In this document: piece after piece, positions 52,681 through 62,100 of the stretch
Numbering within the stretch: position 1 is the stretch's first letter
How the letters are laid out: the number at the start of each line of letters is the position of its first letter
Source of the DNA: Paenibacillus guangzhouensis
GTDB taxonomy: Bacteria > Bacillota > Bacilli > Paenibacillales > Paenibacillaceae
NCBI RefSeq assembly: GCF_009363075.1
Contig: NZ_CP045293.1
Coordinates: 6,783,501-6,847,500 of the forward strand
Length of the DNA stretch: 64,000 nucleotides
Reading direction: 5' to 3'
The notes under the pieces: generated by a model
What the model saw: the letters and a program-made list of their open reading frames with translations, nothing else
Told to the model about the DNA's origin: nothing
Database searches by the model: none
Translations under genes and position numbers: made by a program

Positions 52681-53409
52681 ATGGCAGGACATACACTACA
52701 TAAGCAACGAATTGTGATTATTGGCGGCAGCACAGGCATTGGATTCGCGACGGCACAGGGAGCCATTGCGGAAGGCGCGCAAGTCGTAATTGCTGGTCGT
52801 TCAAGGTCGAAGCTCGAACAAGCGAAGGCCGTGCTAGGGGACGGGCACGTAGAGACGTATACCGTCGATAACCAAGATGAAGGGCAGTTACAGTCGCTGT
52901 TCGAACAGATCGGCTCCTTCGATCATTTATTTACCCCCGGCGCTTCGTATGTTAGAGGGCCGATCACCGCTTCTTTGGAGGTTGCGCACAGCTGCTTCAA
53001 CGCGAAATTTTGGCCGCAATATCATGCGGTGAAGCATGCGATACCGAGGCTGGATCGTCATGGTTCCATCGTGCTCATGTCAGGCGCATTCGGACAGAGA
53101 CCGCTTGCGGATGGTGCGTCCTATGCGGCTTGCAATGGCGCGATTGAGAGCCTTGGCAAAGCGTTAGCGGTCGAGCTAGCTCCGATCCGGGTGAATGTGA
53201 TCTCGCCGGGTACGATTCGTACGGCATTTAATTGGGAGGAGACGCCGCAATCGGTTCGCGATGCATCCTATGATGCGTATGCGCAAATGAATCTGCTGGG
53301 CCGGGTAGGACACGCAGAAGAAGTCGCTCACACCGTGCTCTACTTGATGAGCAACGGTTATACGACGGGCAGTACCTTGTTCCCGGACGGCGGGTATATC
53401 CTGCGCTGA
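52681..53409 (+). CDS. SDR-family oxidoreductase with non-canonical active site
   Basis: 242 residues from ATG 52681. Rossmann loop GGSTGIG (15-21), AGRSRSK as coenzyme determinant (Arg40 and Ser41 favour NADP), Ser134 and Tyr148 of the catalytic set are present, but the expected Lys four residues after Tyr is Asn152 (YAACN), and the NNAG segment reads TPGAS. A C-terminal GRVGHAEEVAHTVLYLMSNGYTTGSTLFPDGGYIL is standard. The missing Lys suggests altered or lost reductase chemistry. Under likely control of the divergent HxlR gene. A hairpin terminator follows. Confidence 0.87.
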   Translation: MAGHTLHKQRIVIIGGSTGIGFATAQGAIAEGAQVVIAGRSRSKLEQAKAVLGDGHVETYTVDNQDEGQLQSLFEQIGSFDHLFTPGASYVRGPITASLEVAHSCFNAKFWPQYHAVKHAIPRLDRHGSIVLMSGAFGQRPLADGASYAACNGAIESLGKALAVELAPIRVNVISPGTIRTAFNWEETPQSVRDASYDAYAQMNLLGRVGHAEEVAHTVLYLMSNGYTTGSTLFPDGGYILR

Positions 53410-53414
53410 TCGTC

Positions 53415-53456
53415 AAGAGCCCCGCGGGTCTTTGGGGAGGCCAGCGGGGCTCTTTT
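53415..53456. terminator. Bidirectional terminator between SDR and ATP-grasp genes
   Basis: AAGAGCCCCGC pairs with GCGGGGCTCTT around an 18-base loop and is followed by TT. It separates two convergent genes. Confidence 0.85.
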
Positions 53457-53461
53457 CGCAT

Positions 53462-54553
53462 TTATATATTGTGCTGCTTCATTAGATGACTCGCATACGC
53501 CATTGGATTGCGGAAGGTCGATTTCCAGACCTGTGTCAGTCCCGCTTCGCGGAAGCTGTAACGCTGATCCCGTCCATTGCATTCAATGAACATCGGTATG
53601 CCGTTTTCCGTTAGGCCGATATCAAGCCCCACATCAGCTAGATGGGGGAGTGACACCTCCAGACGTTTGACAATATACATAGAGAGAAAGCTTACCTGAT
53701 TCATCAGGTATCCCTTTGATTGATTCGGTAGAGCTTTTGCTATCACTCGATCCGCTGGCAAGCTGGTGCCGCCTTTAGCGAGATTGGTGACATATCGATG
53801 ATGGGCGGCGACACGGGCGATCATGCCGGTGATCTGCCATTCGCCGTTCACGCTTCGCTGCACGGATACTCTGAGGTCGAAGGGACGACCGTTGTATTTC
53901 GCGAGCGGGATATATTGTTGAATGAGGTATTGTTCTTTACCGATTTTGCGCTGTATGACTCCAGGCAGCTCACCCATCCGACATTTGACCGTTCTCCAGA
54001 CGGTCTTTCTGCCTTGAACCGGGTAAGTTGCATGCCATATGCCATGGACGCGCCTGAGCTTCATGACTCCGCGTCCGAGACTGCTGTTATTCGGCTTCAG
54101 AATCAAATCAGCGTGTTGTTCCATCATATGATGCAGGTTCAAGGGATTGAGCGGCAGCGTCTCCGGCAAATGGGTCTTGAGCAGAAGATCATGTCGGAGC
54201 AATTCATGGACGTAGAGCTTCCCGTAACGATTTTCTTCGTTAAATACATAAATTCCACTCTCAATAAGAGACCGAATTTGGTGCTGCACATCGGATTTGA
54301 AATAGATCGCTCGATTGTGCACAACATGTGGGGTAGGGACGCTTTTGCGAATATAGCCGTATTTCGATTTCACATAAGCGGTTGTGAAGGGTTCCCCCGG
54401 CTCAATATCTGCGAGGCGAAAATAACACGGGGTGATACCGAATTCTTGACCGGCCTCTTCGTAGGCGGATAATGATTCATTCTGCGTTCTGCCTAACGGT
54501 ATGCCGCGATACGCACTGGCATTGAGTAATATGCCCACATAGGCTTCCCCCAT
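53462..54553 (-). CDS. YheC/YheD-like ATP-grasp protein (spore coat associated)
   Basis: 363 residues from the ATG at 54553 (AGGAGGAG upstream). ATP-grasp hallmarks are ILKPNNSSLGRGVMKL (phosphate/adenine-binding Lys), QQYIPLAKYNGRPFDLRV (metal-binding region), and DVGLDIGLTENGIPMFIECNG with Glu and Asn metal ligands. Proteins of the YheC/YheD type associate with the spore coat in Bacillus; their reaction (probably carboxylate ligation) is not known. An extended upstream open frame to 54844 lacks a ribosome site. Divergent from the GT4 gene, so both may be used in spore outer-layer construction. Confidence 0.85.
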   Translation of the reverse strand: MGEAYVGILLNASAYRGIPLGRTQNESLSAYEEAGQEFGITPCYFRLADIEPGEPFTTAYVKSKYGYIRKSVPTPHVVHNRAIYFKSDVQHQIRSLIESGIYVFNEENRYGKLYVHELLRHDLLLKTHLPETLPLNPLNLHHMMEQHADLILKPNNSSLGRGVMKLRRVHGIWHATYPVQGRKTVWRTVKCRMGELPGVIQRKIGKEQYLIQQYIPLAKYNGRPFDLRVSVQRSVNGEWQITGMIARVAAHHRYVTNLAKGGTSLPADRVIAKALPNQSKGYLMNQVSFLSMYIVKRLEVSLPHLADVGLDIGLTENGIPMFIECNGRDQRYSFREAGLTQVWKSTFRNPMAYASHLMKQHNI

Positions 54554-54749
54554 GAGCTTCTCTCCTCCTGTTCTATCGGATACATAGACGTTTGATGCTT
54601 GTATGTTAGTGTATGAGTTAGGTGAATGATTCGAAAAGGCGGTTGCAGGCGGTGATTTGACCATTTTTGGCTGAGCACAGATCGTAAGCGGACGAAGGTG
54701 TATATGCTGTGGTATAGATTCTGAGTAACCTCTAGAAGGGAGAACTGTG

Positions 54750-55910
54750 ATGGCGCGACCTAAAGTGGCAGTTGTTACGCCAGGCTCCTTTCCCATTCCA
54801 TCGGCTCGGAGCAGTTCTGTGGAGCGGGTGGTGGAGCAGGTCATTCCACTGGTGCAGGATCGGCTTCATTGCGTTATCTTCGGCCGATCTGCGAAGCATC
54901 TACCCAGCTATGGAACGGTGCATGGCGTGCCTTGTTACCGGGTTCCGTACGGGAATGGGGCAAGGTACATTCAAGCGGTTATACGGCAGCTTCTCCTTCT
55001 GAGGCCGGATGTGATCCAGGTGGAGAACCGACCGAGATATGTCTTGTCGATTAAGAAGCGTATGCCGCGTGCACGCGTGATTCTAAGTTTGCATTCAACG
55101 ACATATATCTCCCAGGCTGTCATATCCAAGAAAACGCTGCGGCGATCACTGCAATGTACAGATTGTATTATGGTGAACAGTTTTTTTCTGAAGACGTATT
55201 TGGTGCGTCGATTTCATGGACTGGATGCGAAGATTTTCGTGAATCATTTAGGGGTGAATATGGACCAATTCGAGCCGCGCTGGAGTGAGGGCGGCAATCT
55301 TAAGCGGATCGAATGGCTGCATCGACAGGGTCTTACGGGACGCAAAATCATTCTGTTCGTCGGCAGGCTCAAACCACAGAAAGGGATTCATTATCTTCTC
55401 GAGTCCATGTACAACATTGCTCGGTTGGAACCGAGTGCCATGCTGGTGGTTGTCGGCGGCGCCTTCTATGGGTCGAGCCGCAAAACCGCTTATGTTCGTA
55501 AGTTGGAGCAGATGGCCAAACGCATACCGCAGCATGTGCGATTTGTTCCCTATGTGCCGTATGATCAAATTGCGCGATGGTTCAACATTTCGGATGTTGT
55601 TGTTGTGCCTTCATCGAGGAATGAAGCATTTGGACTTGTTAATGTGGAGGCAATGGCAGCAGGGGTGCCGGTCATTGCCGCAAACGCGGGCGGTATACGG
55701 GAAATTGTTCAGCACGGGGTAACGGGATATTTGGCGAATCCTCCGCAGCTGGCTAAGGAGCTCGTGAACTGCATTGTGCCTGTTCTTCGAGATCCTGCGC
55801 TGCAATTGCGATTAGGGCTTGGAGGGGTATATCGGACACAGCAGTATTTTACGTGGAAACACACGGCAGAGCGCTGGACAGAACGCATCGAACAGATGCT
55901 GCGGATCTGA
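54750..55910 (+). CDS. Glycosyltransferase family 4 (CotSA-like)
   Basis: 386 residues. GT-B fold: N-terminal part with VVTPGSFPIPSARSSSVERVVEQVIP (acceptor side) and C-terminal nucleotide-sugar part with ILFVGRLKPQKGIHYLLESM and VVPSSRNEAFGLVNVEAMAAGVPVIAANAGGIREIVQHGVTGYL, which contains the EX7E-type motif of GT4 retaining enzymes. The sugar donor is unknown. In B. subtilis a similar enzyme, CotSA, belongs to the spore coat. Start at ATG 54750 with AAGGGA upstream. It lies upstream of the giant repeat gene on the same strand, separated by a hairpin, so it could glycosylate that protein; this is inference. Confidence 0.87.
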   Translation: MARPKVAVVTPGSFPIPSARSSSVERVVEQVIPLVQDRLHCVIFGRSAKHLPSYGTVHGVPCYRVPYGNGARYIQAVIRQLLLLRPDVIQVENRPRYVLSIKKRMPRARVILSLHSTTYISQAVISKKTLRRSLQCTDCIMVNSFFLKTYLVRRFHGLDAKIFVNHLGVNMDQFEPRWSEGGNLKRIEWLHRQGLTGRKIILFVGRLKPQKGIHYLLESMYNIARLEPSAMLVVVGGAFYGSSRKTAYVRKLEQMAKRIPQHVRFVPYVPYDQIARWFNISDVVVVPSSRNEAFGLVNVEAMAAGVPVIAANAGGIREIVQHGVTGYLANPPQLAKELVNCIVPVLRDPALQLRLGLGGVYRTQQYFTWKHTAERWTERIEQMLRI

Positions 55911-55950
55911 CCCACTCCGCATCAATCATTTTTCTAGCATAAAAAGTAGT

Positions 55951-55978
55951 GCTTATCGTCCTTTTCCGGATGATAAGC
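55951..55978 (+). terminator. Hairpin between GT4 gene and giant repeat gene
   Basis: GCTTATCGTCC, loop TTTTCC, GGATGATAAGC with few following Ts. Probably a modest terminator; 55979-56125 shows no gene and no clean promoter. Confidence 0.55.
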
Positions 55979-56125
55979 CTATTTCATCATCCTTCTAACG
56001 GGACTAGCTGTGTCGTGCGTAGGAAGGGGATCCATCGGATTATCTTTTTATGGTTAGGCATGTGTCATGTCTCTAGACGAATGCATATGATGCAAATGAC
56101 GATCTATGCAGGAAGGAGAGGGCAT

Positions 56126-59100
56126 ATGAAAAAAATGAAAAGATCGGCGAGATCGACGAAATCGAAAAAGCCGCTTTATTATGTCGATAACCCGAACTCT
56201 CGCGAATTAAGCTGGTTGGAGGAGTACAAACCGCAGGTATCCGTTAATAACCGCGAAGCAAAGGATGTATCGATTAATGCGATGACTCCACTTCCAATTC
56301 GGCCTGAAGTACAGATTGAACCTGAACCTCATGCAACAGAAATATTGCCAGAAATAATTGAAAAACCTGTCGAAGACATACAAGAGATCACGCTAGATGA
56401 TGTAGAACCGCAAGCCGAACCGGAGAAAGAAACGGACACCGAACGTGTGATGGAGGCCCAGCAAGAGAAGGAGCCTGATCCGCAACCTAAGCCGAGGAGA
56501 AGCTCAAGTAGTATAACGAACGAAGTTGAAGCGGGACAGCGTGTACAGATGAGAGGGAGATCGAGACGATCAGAATCTCAAGTCGAAGCAAAGACATCTA
56601 CGCTTCCTCGCGCACCCGAAGAATTAAAGAGCAATCTGGTGCAGCAACCATCACCTCCGCTACAACCACCACCATCACAACCACCACAACAACAATTGCA
56701 AACGCAACACCCAACAGATGATATCGATGATGAGGGGAATAGTCTTTCCCGTCTATTCTCACCGTTTGGGCGGAACAAAGGCGTTGTGTATACGGATGAC
56801 CTGGTTGATGGAGCCGTAACGAATGAGAAATTGGCTCCGTATTCCATCGACAGTTCCAAATTAAAGAAGGAAAGCATCACGGCTGACGCCTTGAAGGATT
56901 ACGCGATTCAGAGTATCAAGATTGCCGACGGTGCGATTAATGCCGCCAAAATTGCACCGGAGTCCATTTCAGGCGAACACATGGTTCGTCAATCCATCAC
57001 CAGCGGCAAAATACGTGACCGCTCGATTACAGGCGAGAAGATCAAAGACGGCAGTATTACTTCGGAGAAATTGGCCGATAAAACCATTGATTCCAATAAA
57101 ATCGCCGAGGGTTCCATTCAGACCAAACATTTAGCAGATCTTATCATCTCGGGCGATCTGATTCAGAATCAATCGATCACATTCGAGAAAATACGCAGCG
57201 GTGCGGTACAGACGGAGAATCTGGCGAATGAAGTGATAGATACATCGAAGCTAAGCGACGGTGCAGTAACGACCGATAAGCTGCATGATGAAGCGGTGAC
57301 AGAGAGTAAGATTTTCCCGGGCAGCATCGCCGGTGTTCATTTGAAGGAAGGTGCCGTAACGAAGCGGCATATCGCGAACAAATCGATCCGTCGCGAACAT
57401 ATTGAAGACGGGCAAATTGTGTCGCAGCATATTCTCCCTCAATCGATTGATTCCACGCATTTGCAGCCGAATTCAGTCACCTCTGGACTTCTCGGTTCGG
57501 GTGCTGTGGGAAGCAGCCATATTCAGGAGGAAGCGATCAAGCAAGCGCATATCGGAATGAATGAAGTGCAGACGTGGCATGTGGCAGATCAGAGTATTAC
57601 GTCTGCGAAGCTAGCAGATCAATCCGTACCGACAGTAAAAATTGTTGATCATGCCGTGACGACCTCTAAAATCGCAGACCAGAGCATCATTGCGCAGAAA
57701 TTAACGGATGAAGTTATTCAAGCCCGTCATATGGCTAAAAATTCGGTGATTTCCGAGAAAATTGCGCAGCTTGCCGTTGATTCTAACCACATTAAACCGG
57801 AAGCCGTCGGCTCGGAGCACATCCAAGAACATGCCGTGATGGAACAGCACCTGCAGAGCGGCGCCGTTACATCGGATAAAATCGTTGCACGGTCCGTGCA
57901 ATCCGACCACATTCAGCTTCACAGCATTCGAACAGAGCATCTGGCGGATGACTCGGTAACCTATCACAAGATCGCCCCAAATAGCGTAATGACGGATACG
58001 ATCGCAGACGGTTCTGTGACGGAAGCAAAGCTTGCATCTCAGAGTGTTACTTCTGATATTCTGGCAGATGATGCTGTTCAGACGTTCCATATTGCAGATA
58101 AGTCGATTATCTCCTCGACAATCGCTCAGGACGCGATTCAATCTAATCATATTCAAGCCGGTTCGATCGGCAGTGATCATCTGCAGCCGTCCTCTGTAGG
58201 TCAATCGATGTTAAAGAACGAGGCGGTGACAGCCGACAAAATTGCACCCAATGCGATTCGAGACCGTCACATCGGACCAGGTATGGTGTTCTCCCACCAT
58301 CTGGGGGATCATGTGGTTACATCGCTCAAGCTCTCGCCTGAAAGTGTATCGACAGATAAGCTGAATGATCATGCCGTAACCACGACCAAACTTGGGAATC
58401 AAAGCGTGACATCCGACAAAATTGGGATCGGAGCGGTTGAGACAGCCCATTTAACGAAGGGGGCAGTCAAGTCGGATACGATCGCAGATCAAGCGATCCA
58501 TTCGGAGCATATTCAAGATCAATCGATCGGCACGCAGCACTTACAATTTGATGCCGTTGGCACAGAGCAGGTGCAAGACGGATCAATTACTTCCGAGAAG
58601 CTCACACGACAGAGCATTACGAGCGATAAGATGGCGATCGGTTCGATTGAAGGGCAGCATATTCGCAATCAAGTCATTCACAGCAGCCATTTAATGCCCG
58701 AGATTATCCAATCGCAGCATTTGAAAGATGAGAGTATCACAGAGAATAAACTCGAAGACGGCAGCGTTACGAGCAATAAGCTCGCCTTAGAGAGCGTGAC
58801 GGAAGACCATCTGGCCCGTTACTCCGTATCCCAAGATAAAATCCAAACGGAAGCGATCGCTTCCATGCACCTGCAAGAGCAATCCATCCATAGCAATCAC
58901 CTCAGCAATCAATCTGTAGGAGAACGTCATATCCAGTCTGATGCGATCGTAACCGAGATGATTCAGAATCATGCCATAACGAGCGACAAAATTGGTGCAA
59001 GCGCCATTGAAGGCAAGCATATCGGCCTCGAAGTGGTATCCGGCAAACATCTGCGCGTGGAGTCTGTTCAAGGATATCATCTGAAAAAGGGCGTCATTAG

Positions 59101-62100
59101 CCTATCGCATTTAGGGCAAGATGTGCTGAGTGCAGATTGGATGCCAGACAATAGTATAGATGGCGAAAAAATAAAACCTGGTGTCATTGATACAGACCAT
59201 CTTGCGAACCATGCTGTTACTGGAAGCAAATTAGTATTTAATTCGGTTACATCCGATAAGATCGCACCTGGCGCAGTTCAATCCGAACATGTACAGCTGG
59301 AGAGTATTCAGAGCAAACATTTGCAGCCTCAAAGCATCCAATCCAGCCATGTTCAGAATGGAGCCATTCAAGCAGAACATCTTGCCCAAGGTTCCGTGTT
59401 CTCCATGCATATTAAGCAGGAAGCGATTCAGGAAGGGCATTTGCAGACCGGATCGGTGGGTTCGGCACAATTGCAATCGAGCAGCGTATCGGAATCGAAG
59501 CTGGTAGCGGGATCGGTAACAGCCTCGAAAATTGCGCCGGAGTCTATTCATGGGGAGCATTTGGCAAGAGAACTCATTCAAGCCGAGCATCTAAGTCCAT
59601 CAAGTATCGGCAGCGTGCATTTACAATCGGAGATTATTGATTCAAGCCATTTGAAGCATGCGGTTGTTTGCTCGGAGCATTTAAATGAAGGCGCCATTGT
59701 ATCGCATCACCTGCGGGAGCAAGTCATTACGGAAGCGCACATTCAGAGCAATGCGATACAAACGGGCATGCTGCAGGACTATAGCGTGACACGGAATAAA
59801 TTGAATGACAGGGTCGTCTCAGGCGATAAAATTGCGCTGAAATCGGTAGCAGCGGGGCATATCGTGGATCAATCAATTCAATCCGAGCATTTGAATGAAG
59901 GTATCGTTGAAGGGAAGCATATCGGACATTCGCAGATTGCTGCCGAACATTTACAGCCGAATAGCGTTACAGAAGCTCATTTGCAGCATGGAATCATTCA
60001 AAGCGCGCATCTACAGGATGGCATCGTGACCAGTGAACATTTGCAGGATCATGTGATCCAAACACGCAACTTGCAAGAAGGATCGGTCACGCGCGATAAG
60101 CTCAGTAACGGCTCTGTAGGTCGAGACCAACTGGGTCATAAAGTGGTAACCTCCTCGCATCTAGCATTCGAAGCGGTTGGTTCGGCACATATGCAACCCC
60201 ATAGTGTTTCGGCAGCACATTTGCAAGAAAGCATCATTAACAGCAAACACTTGCAGGATAACATCGTGCAGAATGCACATTTGCAGGAGGGTTCCGTTCA
60301 CACCCGTCACTTGGAAGAAGGGGCCGTAACTATTGATAAGATGAGCGTGGGATCGGTTGGCCGGACGCAGCTTGTTGATCAGGCGGTAACATCGTCGCAC
60401 TTGGCATTCGAATCCGTCAGCACCGAACATCTGCAACCTCAGAGTGTATCGGGAGCTCATCTGCAAGAAGGGATCATCGAGCGTATACATTTGCAGCATG
60501 GCATCGTGGCGAATGAGCATTTGCAAGACGGCGCGGTTCACACCCGTCACCTGCAGGAAGGTTCGGTGACACGAGATCAGCTGAGCGATGGTTCTGTAGA
60601 CAGCAAGCATTTGGTTGATAAAGCGGTAACGTCGTCGCATCTCGCATTTGAAACGATCAGTTCAGAACATTTGCAACACCAAAGTGTTGCGGCAGTCCAT
60701 CTGCAAGAAGGCATTGTTCATGACATTCATTTGCAGAAGGGAATCGTGAATAGCAGTCATTTGCAAGAGGGGGCTATCGAAACCCGCCACTTGCAGGACG
60801 GTGCAGTGACGAGAGATCAATTGAGCACGAAATCCGTTGGCGCAGAGCAGCTTGTTGATGAGGCAGTGACCTCAACACATCTAGCACCGGGCGCAGTAAG
60901 CAGCGCACATCTGCAACCGCAAAGTGTTACAACAGCTCATTTACAAGAAGATATTGTCCAGAGCGCACATTTGCAGAATAATATCGTGGGCAAGGAGCAT
61001 TTACAGGAACATTCGGTTCAGACGCGGAACTTGCAAAATGGGGCGGTTACCCGTGAGAAATTGAGTGATGGATCGGTAGGTCAGGAACAGCTGGTTCCTC
61101 ATGCCGTAACGTCTTTGCATTTGACACCAGGATCCGTTAGCTCCGAACATCTCCAGCCGCATAGCATTACAGAATCGCATCTAACCGAAGGGATAATTCA
61201 GAGCGCACATTTGCAGCATGGTATCGTGACCAGTGGGCATTTACAAGATAACGCTATCCAAACGCAGAACTTGCAAGACGGAGCGATTACACGCGATAAG
61301 CTAAGCGATGGATCCGTCGGTCGGGAACAGCTCTTGAGCAAATCTGTAACTTCCTCGCATTTGGCGCTAGAATCCATCCGCTCCGAACATCTGCAACCTT
61401 TCAGCGTATCCGGATCCCATTTACAAGAAGGTATCGTTCAAGGTACGCACTTACAGGAAGATATCGTAGGTAGTGAGCATTTGCAGGAAGGCAGTATTGC
61501 GTCTCGGCACTTGCAAGAGGGATCGGTAACACGTGATAAGCTCAGCGACGGTTCTGTAGGCAGCGAGCAACTGGTTGATAACGCGGTAAAGTCGTCACAT
61601 CTGGCCTTAGGGGCAATAAATTCAGAACATTTGCAACCGAACAGCGTTGCGAGAGCTCATCTGCAAGAAGGCATCGTCCAGAGCATGCATTTGCAGACGA
61701 ACATCGTGAATAGCAGACATGTGCAAGAAGGATCCATTGGAACTCGGCATTTGCAAGCAGGTGCGGTTACGCAAGATCGAATGAGTGTTCAATCTGTGGG
61801 CAGCGAGCAAATCATTGATAAAGCAATAACCTCCTCACATCTAGCTCCGGGCGCAGTAAGCAGCGCACATCTGCAACCGCAAAGTGTTACAACAGCCCAT
61901 TTGCAAGAAGATATTGTAGAGAGCGCACATTTGCAGAATCATATCGTGGGCAGCAAGCATTTGCAAGAACACTCGGTTCAGACGCGAAACTTGCAAGATG
62001 GAGCGGTCACCCGTGAGAAATTGAGTGATGGATCGGTAGGTCAGGAACAGCTGGTGCATCATGCTGTAACATCTTTGCATTTGACACCAGGATCCGTTAG

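Noticed and set aside
54554-54844. N-terminal extension of the ATP-grasp gene
   Set aside because: The 97 extra codons resemble no domain, overlap the divergent GT4 start and lack a ribosome site, while AGGAGGAG precedes the ATG at 54553.
56030-56110. Sigma-E/K-type promoter for the giant gene (GCATATGATGC segment)
   Set aside because: The -10-like CATATGAT has two mismatches and no matching -35 at the right distance, so I cannot support it.
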